Assembly (NCBI GenBank): GCA_964342675.1 | Contig: CAYFFR010000001.1 | Span: forward strand, 1 to 64,000 | Reading direction: 5' to 3' | DNA length: 64,000 bases | Origin: MED-G82 sp964342675 | GTDB lineage: Bacteria; Pseudomonadota; Gammaproteobacteria; Magnimaribacterales; D2472 | In this document: piece by piece, positions 53,515 to 63,111 of the stretch | Position numbering within the stretch: position 1 is the stretch's first letter | Layout: each line of letters starts with the position of its first letter | Notes under the pieces: generated by a model | Database searches by the model: none | Told to the model about the DNA's origin: nothing | The model's input: the letters and a program-made list of their open reading frames with translations, nothing else | Position numbers and translations under genes: made by a program

Positions 53515-54210
53515 CTAATCCGGGTTTCTTGAGAATCTATAACCTACGCCCCTAATTGTTTGGATATATGATCCAATTTCACCTAATTTTTCTCTTAATC
53601 TCTTGATATGAGTATCTACCGTTCTGGTAGTAACTTCAGCACTATACCCCCATACTTCACTTAAGAGTTGATCTCTTGTCTGTACCCTGCCCCTTCTATC
53701 TATTAAATGTTTTAAAAGTCGAAATTCGAGAGCAGTCAATATAACCTCATCGTTATTAATAAAAACTTGATGTGCATCAAAGTTTAATTCTAAATCACCA
53801 AATTTATAAGGTGCCGGTGTGGGTGAGTTAGCGTTCTGATCACCTCTTTTTAAAATGGCTTTTATTCTTAAAACTAACTCTCTTACACTAAAAGGTTTTG
53901 TTACGTAGTCATCTGCGCCTAACTCAAAACCAACAACTCTATCAACTTCATCTGCCTTGGCAGTTAATATAATGACAGGTATAGATTTGGTTGTATCCAA
54001 TGATTTTATTTCTCGGCAGAAATCTAATCCTGATCCATCTGGAAGCATTAAATCAAGCACTACTAAGTCAATTGCTTTTGTTGTAAATAATGTATTGGCT
54101 TCTGAGATTGATGGTGCAGTAACAACATCGTAAGATTCTTTGGTTAGATTATAGTGAAGAGTCTTTCGAATATCTGGTTCGTCTTCTACTACTAATATTC
54201 TTGTTGACAT
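53515..54210 (-). CDS. phoB: PhoB-like response regulator
   Basis: 231 residues. The receiver has acidic EDEPD (9-13), phosphoacceptor Asp53 (VVLDLMLPDGSG), and ILTAK with Lys. The C-terminal OmpR-type winged helix ends in DTHIKRLREKLGEIGSYIQTIRGVGYRF. It activates phosphate-starvation genes by binding Pho boxes. The neighbouring phytase, receptor, PiT, PPK2 and Ppx genes are natural targets. A GGAGG lies 15 bases upstream of the ATG, and no Pho box is seen in front of it. Confidence 0.93.
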   Translation of the reverse strand: MSTRILVVEDEPDIRKTLHYNLTKESYDVVTAPSISEANTLFTTKAIDLVVLDLMLPDGSGLDFCREIKSLDTTKSIPVIILTAKADEVDRVVGFELGADDYVTKPFSVRELVLRIKAILKRGDQNANSPTPAPYKFGDLELNFDAHQVFINNDEVILTALEFRLLKHLIDRRGRVQTRDQLLSEVWGYSAEVTTRTVDTHIKRLREKLGEIGSYIQTIRGVGYRFSRNPD

Positions 54211-54271
54211 TTTTCTATATTTTTTCTCCCTCCTTTATAACCGATTTATAGCTAAATTGTAAAAAATTTAC

Positions 54272-55945
54272 TTAATTTTTTAAATTATTCACAAACTGGT
54301 CACGAAGAAAGGGTTTAGAAAATTTTCCTGAGGCTATTCTTGGTAATGGTTCAAATTGTATTGCTACATTTTCAGGTATCTGAAATTTTGCTAATTTATC
54401 TTTTAAGAATTCTTGAATTTCGTCACTACTTAGCTTAGCTGAGTCATGAGCGTAAATTGCTGCGCATAATATTTCACCCAATCTTTCATCTGGAATTCCA
54501 AAAACTGCAACCTCCCTTACTAATTTGTGCTCAGCAATTGCTGATTCAACTTCGATACAAGAAATATTTTCTCCACCTCTTATTACCAAATCTTTAACCC
54601 TATCAACAATAAATAAGAATCCGTCTTGTATATATCCTAGGTCTCCAGATCTAAACCAACCATCACTGTTAAATACCTCTTTTGTTGCTTTATCGTTATT
54701 CCAATAGCCAATCATGTTTGCTGGAGATTTTATTAGCACCTCACCTACGTTTCCATCAGGTAAAAAATTCCAATCTTGATCAGAAATAGCTAGCTCGGTG
54801 ATAGGAGGAACTGCTCTACCACAGCTGGATGGATGTTCTAAATAATCATCATCTGCATTTAATGTTCCAAGGGCATTTGTTTCAGTTAAACCGTAACCAA
54901 TAGATGGAGTACCTGCCATCTCATCATTCAAGCGCTTTACATGCTCTGGAGGTCTAGGGGCACCTCCCCCGCTTAAATCTTTCAATGAAGATAAATCATA
55001 TTTATCTCTATCAGGATGATTTAAAATATCCCATGTTTGTGTAGGAACCCCTGTGATTGATGTAATTTTTTCTTTTGCAATTAATTTCATAGCTTCTAAA
55101 ACATCCCATTTTGGAATTAGAATCATTTTTCTTCCTGAGATCACAGACATCAAGAACCCTGCATGTGATCCAGTTACATGGAATAATGGAACGCAATGAA
55201 GTATTGATTGGGGATGATCAGTTGCTGTTTGATCCGAATCAGAATCAACTTCTCTCGCTACTCGAATTGAAAAAAATAATGCCCAACTAAACAAAGTAGC
55301 AAGGACGTTTCTGTGAGATGATAAGACTCCTTTAGGGTTTCCTGTAGAACCAGAAGTATAAAAAATTGTTGCATGATCGTCAGGGTCTATTGTGACTTCA
55401 GGCCAAGTATCTGGTTGATTATTGATAAAATTATTGAAACTTGGTTGATTTTTATTAGATCTGACGAAAATCTTTTTTAGATCTTTTATTTCGTCCAACC
55501 CCTCTAATCTTTTTTCATCTCCAATAATAATTTTTGATGAAGAATCTTTTAATGCATAAATTATCTCAACTGGGACCCACCAAGAATTTAATGGGACAAG
55601 TACTGCTCCCATTGATACGACTGCAATGTAAATAATAATATATTCAGGATTATTTGGCATACATACTGATACACGATCACCTTTCTGAACACCAGCTGAT
55701 TTTAAGGCATGTGCTGTTTGTGCAGCTTTGCTGTAGATATCCTTAAAGGTATATCTTTCTTCCTGATAAACAAGCCAATCTTGATCTGGAAATAACAAAC
55801 CAAATTCAAAATAATCTTTTAATGTCTTAGGTGCAGACTTAAATTCTTTATAAGTTATCCCTGACTTGTGCTTAATCTCTTCATACTCGAACAGTTGTCC
55901 TGGAGCAGTTAGCTCATCAACATATTCAAAAAAATCTTTCTTCAT
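54272..55945 (-). CDS. Acyl-CoA synthetase (class I adenylate-forming)
   Basis: 557 residues. IFYTSGSTGNPKGVLSSHRN is the P-loop, GYGLTETNALGTLN the AMP-binding region, VDRVKDLVIRGGENISCIEVE the hinge and LPRIASGKFSKPFL the catalytic Lys. It activates an unknown carboxylic acid. It shares about the same layout as the synthetase at 40573, but the genes are unlinked. It is divergent from the subtilisin-like gene with a 42-base gap that holds a small TAGGA/TCCTA inverted repeat. Confidence 0.93.
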   Translation of the reverse strand: MKKDFFEYVDELTAPGQLFEYEEIKHKSGITYKEFKSAPKTLKDYFEFGLLFPDQDWLVYQEERYTFKDIYSKAAQTAHALKSAGVQKGDRVSVCMPNNPEYIIIYIAVVSMGAVLVPLNSWWVPVEIIYALKDSSSKIIIGDEKRLEGLDEIKDLKKIFVRSNKNQPSFNNFINNQPDTWPEVTIDPDDHATIFYTSGSTGNPKGVLSSHRNVLATLFSWALFFSIRVAREVDSDSDQTATDHPQSILHCVPLFHVTGSHAGFLMSVISGRKMILIPKWDVLEAMKLIAKEKITSITGVPTQTWDILNHPDRDKYDLSSLKDLSGGGAPRPPEHVKRLNDEMAGTPSIGYGLTETNALGTLNADDDYLEHPSSCGRAVPPITELAISDQDWNFLPDGNVGEVLIKSPANMIGYWNNDKATKEVFNSDGWFRSGDLGYIQDGFLFIVDRVKDLVIRGGENISCIEVESAIAEHKLVREVAVFGIPDERLGEILCAAIYAHDSAKLSSDEIQEFLKDKLAKFQIPENVAIQFEPLPRIASGKFSKPFLRDQFVNNLKN

Positions 55946-55987
55946 ACTTTTCCAGAATCACTAGGAGTAGTATCCTAAACGATTATT

Positions 55988-58459
55988 ATGATAAATAGAA
56001 TTCATTTATACATAGTTTTTATAATATTAGCTGGTTGTGGTGGTGGTGGTGGAGGTGGTTCTTCTGGACCTCCGGCCTTATACACTGAACAAGATACTCC
56101 TACTACTACTCCACCGAATAACCCAGTTACTCCTACCCTCTCATATGATGAGCTAAAAGAAAAATATGAAAACAATTATGAATATATAAGCCAATGGGGT
56201 CTTAAATCAGTGAATGCTGCATCTGCTTATGCAAGAGGAGCAACAGGGTCTAATATAATTATAGGTGTCACTGACTCAGGATTAGATACCTCTCATGAAG
56301 AAATCTCTTATATGCGTATAGATTCTAGAAGTGATTTAAGCTATTCGAATTATGTCCCTAATACTCGTCAAAAAAGACATGGCACTATGGTCTCATCTGT
56401 TGCTGCAGGAATTCTAAGTGAAAACGATGACTCACCCATGCATGGAGTAGCATTTGACGCAGACATTTTTTTTATTGCTATTCAATTAGCTGAGCCAGAC
56501 GAAAATTATGATCCTATTGATCTAGGAGATAGTAGTGGAGACAACTCTCCTGACTACACTGGTGTAGATAACTTTTTTAGTCAATTATTTAATATATATA
56601 GTAGTTATGATGTAGATATTGTAAATAATAGTTATGGTTATGCTGGAAACATAACTGACTATACTGAAGCACAACTTAGATCTGCTTTTCCTAAAACAAT
56701 TGAAGCAATGGCTCAATTAGATACAAATGATTCTGATAAAACTATATTTGTTTGGTCAGCAGGAAATGCTGGAAGCTATGCGGATCAAGGAGTTGATTTC
56801 TCAAGTCCAGAAGTCTTGCCAGGTATTGCTGCATATATTTCGGAAGTACAGGGCCACTCTATAGCGGTTGTATCAATAGATGAAAGTGGTGAGATTTCTG
56901 ATTTTTCAAGTAGATGTGGAATTGCAGCAGAATATTGTATTGCTGCTCCAGGAGCTGAAATTACTGTTGCTTATCCAGTATCTCAATCCGATCAAGGTAT
57001 ATATGATGATGTTGATAGAGACTGTGAAACAAATAATAGTTGTTATGCAATAACTAATGGAACTTCATTTGCATCCCCTTTCGTCGCTGGTGGTCTAGCT
57101 GTTATTGCAGATCACTTTGAAGGTCAGTTAGGAAGTACTGAATTGGTTGAAAGACTCTTTGCTACTGCTAATAAAGAAGGTGTATATGCAAATTCAGAAA
57201 TTTATGGACAAGGTTTAATGGATCTAGATGCTGCAACATCGCCTGTGGGTCAGTTAACCGCGACTTTAACTAGTTCTATTGATGGTATAAAAGTCCCGTT
57301 ACATTCTACAATTATTGATGTATCCAGTATGGCTTTTGGTGATTCAATTATAAATAACCTATCAAACCAATCACTTATACTCTTTGATGAATTAAATGCG
57401 CCATTTAGATATTCATTAACAAACTTTATAACTGATATTGGTCAAGAAAGTTTGTTTAAACAAAAGATAAGTCCCCACATCAAGCATACAAATCAAAAGA
57501 TAGTAACTCAGTTTGGCTCAATGGAATTAAGAAAAGCAGTTGATAGAAGTAATATATTCCAATCATTTAATACTCATATTAACGAAGCTTATATAGAAAA
57601 TTCTTATGGTTTTTTAATATCAAATAATGAAGATAATTATTTCATCAGTTCTGGCTTTAATTTTGATTCCAGTCTGGGATTTTTTAATCATGCCTCAATT
57701 AATCAACACTCATATTTAAAAGAAGATATAGGTAATCCGTGGAGTAAATTTACAAAGAATGGAATTACTGTAGGAAAAGAATTCTTAATTAACGATTATA
57801 AAATTACATTTATTAATTCAATAGGAAGGCCTGAAACTACTAACCCATTTAAAGAAAAATCAACTAATAATTCTATTGTTTTCAATGTAAGTAATTATAG
57901 TGAATGGTTCTCAATGCAATTTGGTGCTTTAAGAGAAAAGAATTCCAGCGTTGGTTTAAATGGCTCAGGGGCATTTAGTAGCAATTCAAAGCCCATGACA
58001 AAATTTATAGGTATGAATCTTCTTTATGAATCTAATTGGGGATTATTCTTCTCAAATTTCTATCATGGAAATACCAATAACAATTCATCAAATATTGGCT
58101 TTATAAAGAATATACAAAACCTTCAATCAGAATCATTTAATCTTGGCTATAAACCCTTCCTGAAAAATAACAAACACCAATTAATCTTGTCAGTCAATCA
58201 ACCGTTAAGATTAAAATCTGGAACTATGAATCTTAAGGTACCTGTATATAGGTCAAAAAATAAACAAATATTTTTTAATAATCTTAATATTGATTTACAA
58301 CCATCAGGAAGAGAGATCAACTCTAAGATAGACTACAGTTTCTCAGAAAATTCATGGAGCATACAGTTTGGTATAGGTTATAAACAAGATGCTTATCACT
58401 CTAAATATAGTAAAGATTATTGGTTTGGTAATATCAGTTTCATGAAATATTTATATTAA
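55988..58459 (+). CDS. Subtilisin-like serine protease lipoprotein with probable C-terminal barrel
   Basis: 823 residues. A lipobox (ILAGC, Cys17) is followed by eight glycines, a Thr/Pro linker, and the S8 triad at Asp96 (GVTDSGLD), His131 (RHGTMVSS) and Ser360 (NGTSFASP). The last 350 residues contain alternating hydrophobic strands ending in GNISFMKYLY, an aromatic end fitting an autotransporter-type barrel. It would be surface-exposed and degrade proteins, or process its own passenger. A lipid anchor in front of a type V-like barrel is unusual. Confidence 0.85.
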   Translation: MINRIHLYIVFIILAGCGGGGGGGSSGPPALYTEQDTPTTTPPNNPVTPTLSYDELKEKYENNYEYISQWGLKSVNAASAYARGATGSNIIIGVTDSGLDTSHEEISYMRIDSRSDLSYSNYVPNTRQKRHGTMVSSVAAGILSENDDSPMHGVAFDADIFFIAIQLAEPDENYDPIDLGDSSGDNSPDYTGVDNFFSQLFNIYSSYDVDIVNNSYGYAGNITDYTEAQLRSAFPKTIEAMAQLDTNDSDKTIFVWSAGNAGSYADQGVDFSSPEVLPGIAAYISEVQGHSIAVVSIDESGEISDFSSRCGIAAEYCIAAPGAEITVAYPVSQSDQGIYDDVDRDCETNNSCYAITNGTSFASPFVAGGLAVIADHFEGQLGSTELVERLFATANKEGVYANSEIYGQGLMDLDAATSPVGQLTATLTSSIDGIKVPLHSTIIDVSSMAFGDSIINNLSNQSLILFDELNAPFRYSLTNFITDIGQESLFKQKISPHIKHTNQKIVTQFGSMELRKAVDRSNIFQSFNTHINEAYIENSYGFLISNNEDNYFISSGFNFDSSLGFFNHASINQHSYLKEDIGNPWSKFTKNGITVGKEFLINDYKITFINSIGRPETTNPFKEKSTNNSIVFNVSNYSEWFSMQFGALREKNSSVGLNGSGAFSSNSKPMTKFIGMNLLYESNWGLFFSNFYHGNTNNNSSNIGFIKNIQNLQSESFNLGYKPFLKNNKHQLILSVNQPLRLKSGTMNLKVPVYRSKNKQIFFNNLNIDLQPSGREINSKIDYSFSENSWSIQFGIGYKQDAYHSKYSKDYWFGNISFMKYLY

Positions 58460-58476
58460 AATTTTTGGAGAAAAGT

Positions 58477-59238
58477 TTGAATTTAAAAAACAAAATAGTT
58501 TATATAACTGGTGGTAGTGAAGGTATAGGATATGCCATTGCTAAGCAAGCAATGATCCATGGTGCTCAAACCATCATAACAGGTCGAGATAGTTCCAAGC
58601 TACTTAAGGCCAAAAAAAAACTTATAGACATTTCACCTGATATACATACACAATGTTTTGATATTTCAGATGAAGAAAAAGTTAAGGATGAGCTGACAAA
58701 AACCTATGATAAATATGGTGAAATTCATGGTCTAGTAAATAATGCCCCATCAGTACATGTTGGAATGATAGAAGACATGGATTATTCTGCTTGGAGAACT
58801 AACTTTAAAGCTAATTTAGATGGTGTATTTTTTACAACAAATTATGTTTTACCAAAGATGAAAAAAGCTAAGCAAGGGGCTATTGTGAATATAGCATCTG
58901 TTGCAGGTTTAAAAGGTACATCATTTCTTTCAGCTTACGGAGCAGCTAAAGCGGGTTTAATACATTTTTCTAAATCTTCAGCTATAGAAGGAGCTCCTTT
59001 TGTTAGAGTAAACTGTGTTATTCCTGGAGCAGTATTAACACCATCATTACGAAATGCTATGCCAACTGATAATATGATGAATGAAACCAGTAAATCCATA
59101 CCTTTAAAACGCATAGGAAAACCTGATGAAATTGCATCAGCAGTTTTATTTCTATTAAGTGATGATGCATCATATATTACTGGTGCTGATCTAATAATAG
59201 ATGGTGGAAAAACAGCAGATTTAAATGCAGGAAATTAA
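58477..59238 (+). CDS. SDR-family oxidoreductase
   Basis: 253 residues from TTG 58477, which is preceded by GGAG at six bases; an upstream TTG at 58465 would have no ribosome site. TGGSEGIGYAIA, NNAPSVH in place of NNAG, VNIASVAG, the catalytic YGAAK and the end ITGADLIIDGGKTAD are present. It forms an operon with the KstD-like flavoprotein, overlapping by 14 bases. Confidence 0.9.
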   Translation: MNLKNKIVYITGGSEGIGYAIAKQAMIHGAQTIITGRDSSKLLKAKKKLIDISPDIHTQCFDISDEEKVKDELTKTYDKYGEIHGLVNNAPSVHVGMIEDMDYSAWRTNFKANLDGVFFTTNYVLPKMKKAKQGAIVNIASVAGLKGTSFLSAYGAAKAGLIHFSKSSAIEGAPFVRVNCVIPGAVLTPSLRNAMPTDNMMNETSKSIPLKRIGKPDEIASAVLFLLSDDASYITGADLIIDGGKTADLNAGN

Positions 59239-60928
59239 TATAAAACCTAAAGACCCAAACTGGTTTTCATCAGTAGAGTCTCCTCAAAAAGTGTCAGACC
59301 CATTAATGGTTAATTGGGATGACACAGCTGATCTTATTGTGGTTGGTTTAGGTGGGGCTGGTATAGCTGCAGCTAACGAGGCTTTAGATAAGAGTTGCAC
59401 TGTAATAGGAATTGATAAAACTACTGGTGGAGGAGCTACAGCTAGGAGTGGCGGTATATTTTATGCTGGTGGAGGTACATCCTTCCAAAAAGATGCAGGA
59501 GTTAAAGATACCCCAAATAATATGTTTAATTACTTAATTCAAGAAGTTGGAGATGTTGTTAAAGAAAGCACCTTAAGAAACTTTTGTGATACTTCAGTAG
59601 AAAATACAGAATGGCTAGTTAAAAATGGCGTTAAATTTAATTCTGCATATTATAAAAAGAAAACCAGTTATCCTGATGCAGGTCATTTTTTATATCATTC
59701 AGATAATTCTTTAGTGCCTAAGTATATGGAAAATGCTGAACCAGCACCAAGAGGTCATAGAGGTTATGAAGAAGGTCCTTTCAAGCCAGTAGGGGTTGGT
59801 GGAACTATTTATCATCCTTTAAAAAAATCAGCTATTAAAAAAGGTTTAAAAATTTACCCACAAACTGAAGCTAGAGGTTTGATAGTGAATTCAAACAATG
59901 ATGTTGTAGGAATTAAAGTTCTAAGCTTACCAGGAGGAAAACAGGCAGAGAAGCATAAAAAATTAATGCGTAAAGGAGAAGCATTTCAAATGCTGTTACC
60001 ACAAAACTATCCTGGAGCAAGTTTTTTTCAAGCTATAGGAAGCTTCTATATAAATAGAGCAAAAAAAATCGAAGCTAAATATAGAGAAATAAAACTTTTT
60101 AGAGCAAAAAAAGGGGTGTGTATAGCAGCAGGAGGATTTATATTCAATCGCGAGATGGTCAAGCATTATGCTCCAAAGTATTTTTCAGGAATGCCCTTAG
60201 GTACAGTAAATGATGATGGTTCTGGCATCAGACTAGGTCAAAGTGTTGGGGGACGTGCTGATTTAATGGATAGAGTTACTGCATGGAGGATGATCAATCC
60301 ACCTACTGCTTTTGCTCAAGGCATTGTTGTAAATAAATCTGGTAATAGATTTACAAATGAAATGGTCTATGGTGCAACATTAGGTGATGCAATGTGTGAA
60401 AAACAAAATGGTAAATCATATTTAATTCTAGATGAGGTATTGTTTAAAAAAGCAAAAGCAGAAGCAAAAACAGCCTTGCCTTTTCAAAGAGATCCTGCAC
60501 TGATTATGATGTACTTTAATGCAAGAAAGAAAACACAATTATCAAAACTATCCAAAATATATGATATAGATGAATCTAATCTCAAAAAATCTATAGAGAA
60601 ATATAACGCTTCTGCAAGATCGAACAAACCTTGTGAGTATGGGAAAGCAGCTAAAGATGTGCATGAATTAAAAGCTCCCTTCTATATCATGGATATTTCA
60701 ATTGATTCAAGACTCTCTCCCTTACCATGCATTACTCTTGGTGGGTTGGTATTAAATGAGGCAACTGGGGAAGTATTAAATAAAGATAATAATGAAATTA
60801 AAGGACTCTATGCTGCTGGAAGATCAGCTATTGGGATTTGTTCTAATATATATGTTTCGGGTCTCTCAATAGCAGACTGCATATTTTCTGGAAGACGAGT
60901 TGGTAGCCATATAGGAGGTAATAAATAA
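59225..60928 (+). CDS. FAD-dependent dehydrogenase, KstD/fumarate reductase flavoprotein type
   Basis: 567 residues. VVGLGGAGIAAANEAL (FAD), GGGATARSGGIFYAGGGTSFQKDAG, and the ending LYAAGRSAIGICSNIYVSGLSIADCIFSGRR place it in the family of 3-ketosteroid Delta-1-dehydrogenases and related oxidoreductases. Between are YGATLGDAMC and SPLPCITLGGLV. Such enzymes introduce a double bond into a ring beside a keto group. Steroid function cannot be proved from sequence; a related cyclic ketone is possible. It is flanked by an SDR and an acyl-CoA synthetase. Confidence 0.85.
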   Translation: MQEINIKPKDPNWFSSVESPQKVSDPLMVNWDDTADLIVVGLGGAGIAAANEALDKSCTVIGIDKTTGGGATARSGGIFYAGGGTSFQKDAGVKDTPNNMFNYLIQEVGDVVKESTLRNFCDTSVENTEWLVKNGVKFNSAYYKKKTSYPDAGHFLYHSDNSLVPKYMENAEPAPRGHRGYEEGPFKPVGVGGTIYHPLKKSAIKKGLKIYPQTEARGLIVNSNNDVVGIKVLSLPGGKQAEKHKKLMRKGEAFQMLLPQNYPGASFFQAIGSFYINRAKKIEAKYREIKLFRAKKGVCIAAGGFIFNREMVKHYAPKYFSGMPLGTVNDDGSGIRLGQSVGGRADLMDRVTAWRMINPPTAFAQGIVVNKSGNRFTNEMVYGATLGDAMCEKQNGKSYLILDEVLFKKAKAEAKTALPFQRDPALIMMYFNARKKTQLSKLSKIYDIDESNLKKSIEKYNASARSNKPCEYGKAAKDVHELKAPFYIMDISIDSRLSPLPCITLGGLVLNEATGEVLNKDNNEIKGLYAAGRSAIGICSNIYVSGLSIADCIFSGRRVGSHIGGNK

Positions 60929-62547
60929 TGAACCTTAATTTTGCAACATTATGGGAAAATATTTCAGACTTAATACCTGATACAAATGCCCTGATCTGTC
61001 GTGATGAAGTATATACCTGGAGGGATTATGAAAAACAATCTGCAAAAGTAGCATCAGCTCTAAGTAAAGCAGGTCTGAAAGAACATTCAACTGCAGGAAT
61101 ATACTTACATAATTCAAATGAGTACCTAATTGCACAATTCTCTATATTTAAAGTCGGTGGAGTTTCAATCAATGTAAATTATAGATATCAAGCTGATGAA
61201 CTTATTTATCTTATTGATAATGCAGATTGCGAAGCTATTTTTTATCAAGCATGTTATGGAGAACAAATAAACAAAATTAAAGATCACTTACCGAAAGTAA
61301 AAGCATGGATCGAGGTAGCCGATGGTTCAGAGTCTATTGTGAAGCACGCCCTTCATTATGAGGAATTAATTGAAAGATATGATCCTATGGAAAGGTTTGA
61401 AAGATCTGAAGATATTTTGTATATGCTTTACACGGGCGGAACAACAGGCATGCCTAAAGGGGTAATGTATAAGCAATCAGAATTTATTGTTGCAATGTTT
61501 AGAACTCTTAAAGGCTTAGGTTTTGATGTACCAGAGAATCTTGATGATTTAAATGACTATATATTAAAGGTTAATCAATCTGGAGAAACTCCTGTTAGCT
61601 TAGTTGGATGTCCTTTAATGCATGGCACAGGTATGTGGTTAGGTTGTTTTTTACCTCATAATCTTGGTGGAACAGTAGTCACTATGCCAGAACTTGGATT
61701 CAACCCTCATAATTTATGGGAAGAATGTCTAAGATCTAAAGCAACAAGCATTACCATAGTTGGTGATGCCTTTGCTAGACCTATGCTAGATGCATTGAAT
61801 GATGCAAAAGACAGGAATCAGCCCTATGACTTAAGATATCTTAAAACAATTATCTCAAGCGGAGTAATGTGGAGCTCAGAAGTTAAAATGGGTATTCTGG
61901 AACATGCTGACATAGTTCTAATGGATACTATGGGATCAACTGAGGGTGGTATGGGATCATCAATAACAACTCGTGATGCTAAAACCCAAACTGCTAAATT
62001 TAGACTAAACCCAGGTACTATTGTCCTCGGAGATGATGGTGAACTAGTAGAGCCTGGATCAAACAAAATGGGAATGATTGGAACAGCTGGGCTTGTACCA
62101 ATTGGCTATTATAAAGATGAAGAGAAATCTAAAGCTACCTTTAAAGAATATCAAGGTGTCCGATATAGCTTTCCTGGTGATTATGCAAAAGTCGAAGTAG
62201 ATGGCACTATCACTCTTTTAGGTAGAGGAAGTAACTGTATTAACTCAGCAGGAGAGAAAATTTATCCAGAAGAAGTAGAAGAAGCGTTAAAAAAGAACCA
62301 TGAGGTTTTTGATTGTTTGGTTGTAGGCGTTGAAGATAAAAAATTTGGTCAAAAGGTTGTAGCTGTAATTTCTATATCTAGTACAGATAAGGTCTCCGAA
62401 GATGAGCTAATAAATAAAACAAGAGAACATCTATCTGGATATAAATTACCAAAAAAAATTATCTTTGTAGATGAAGTGAAAAGAGCGCCTAATGGGAAAG
62501 CAAATTATAAATGGGCAAAAGAAGTAGCAGATGAAGCATGTGATTAA
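60928..62547 (+). CDS. Acyl-CoA synthetase (class I adenylate-forming)
   Basis: 539 residues. LYTGGTTGMPKGVMYKQ is the P-loop, DTMGSTEGGMGSS the AMP region, LLGRGSNCINSAGEKIYPEEVE the hinge and RAPNGKANYKWAKEV the catalytic Lys. This form resembles FadD17/FadD19-type synthetases active on sterol side chains, as far as can be judged by eye. It overlaps the flavoprotein by one base (TAATG) and the YqgE gene by 17. Confidence 0.92.
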   Translation: MNLNFATLWENISDLIPDTNALICRDEVYTWRDYEKQSAKVASALSKAGLKEHSTAGIYLHNSNEYLIAQFSIFKVGGVSINVNYRYQADELIYLIDNADCEAIFYQACYGEQINKIKDHLPKVKAWIEVADGSESIVKHALHYEELIERYDPMERFERSEDILYMLYTGGTTGMPKGVMYKQSEFIVAMFRTLKGLGFDVPENLDDLNDYILKVNQSGETPVSLVGCPLMHGTGMWLGCFLPHNLGGTVVTMPELGFNPHNLWEECLRSKATSITIVGDAFARPMLDALNDAKDRNQPYDLRYLKTIISSGVMWSSEVKMGILEHADIVLMDTMGSTEGGMGSSITTRDAKTQTAKFRLNPGTIVLGDDGELVEPGSNKMGMIGTAGLVPIGYYKDEEKSKATFKEYQGVRYSFPGDYAKVEVDGTITLLGRGSNCINSAGEKIYPEEVEEALKKNHEVFDCLVVGVEDKKFGQKVVAVISISSTDKVSEDELINKTREHLSGYKLPKKIIFVDEVKRAPNGKANYKWAKEVADEACD

Positions 62548-63106
62548 TAATTCACAAGAGAATAAGTTCTTATATTTTTCAAATCAGATGCCTGGTGATT
62601 TTTTTTCTGATTCTCTTATATATTTATGTGAACACAATAATGAAGGAGCATTTGGATTTATAGTAAATCAGCCCTTTGAAGTTTCTGTTAGTAGTTTATT
62701 TTCAAAATTAAATCCAAGAAATAACCAAAAAGTTTTATCAACTGATCGAATAATGAGAGGTGGTCCTGTAGAGCCAGATAGAATTTTTATACTTCATGAA
62801 GAAATTGAAAAATCTTTTAAGCAAACAAGTCAGATAACAAATAATCTATACATAACTACTTCCGAAGATTTTATTAAGTATTTGAGTTTGAATAACCCAA
62901 TCATTAAATCAAGGATATTAATTGGTTATTGTGGTTGGGGTCCTGGACAACTTGAAGATGAAATTAAAACAAACTCTTGGCAAATTATAGAAACAAATGA
63001 AGATATCATTTTTGATTCTCTTCCACATCAAATGGTGCCAACCTTGTCTCAAAGACTTGGTTACGATATTAGAAAGATTGTGAATTCAAATACTAAAAAT
63101 CATTAA
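62531..63106 (+). CDS. YqgE/AlgH family protein
   Basis: 191 residues. The start FSNQMPGDFFSDSLIYLCEHNNEGAFGFIVNQP and the end YCGWGPGQLEDEIKTNSWQII are diagnostic for YqgE/AlgH. The family fold is known but the function is poorly defined; in pseudomonads it was linked to alginate gene regulation. It is unrelated in role to the synthetase it overlaps and is more often next to ruvX (yqgF), which is not seen here. Confidence 0.95.
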   Translation: MKHVINNSQENKFLYFSNQMPGDFFSDSLIYLCEHNNEGAFGFIVNQPFEVSVSSLFSKLNPRNNQKVLSTDRIMRGGPVEPDRIFILHEEIEKSFKQTSQITNNLYITTSEDFIKYLSLNNPIIKSRILIGYCGWGPGQLEDEIKTNSWQIIETNEDIIFDSLPHQMVPTLSQRLGYDIRKIVNSNTKNH

Positions 63107-63111
63107 AAGTT

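Noticed and set aside
54211..54271. Pho box in front of phoB
   Set aside because: Autoregulation is expected, but only a TTTACA/TATAAA-type promoter is visible; no repeat with an 11-base period.
55962..55977. TAGGA-GTAGTA-TCCTA inverted repeat between the acyl-CoA synthetase and protease genes
   Set aside because: Only five pairs; too weak to call an operator.
56038..56062. GGT/GGA triplet run as a phase-variation repeat
   Set aside because: It encodes the glycine linker after the lipobox, and triplet changes would not shift frame.
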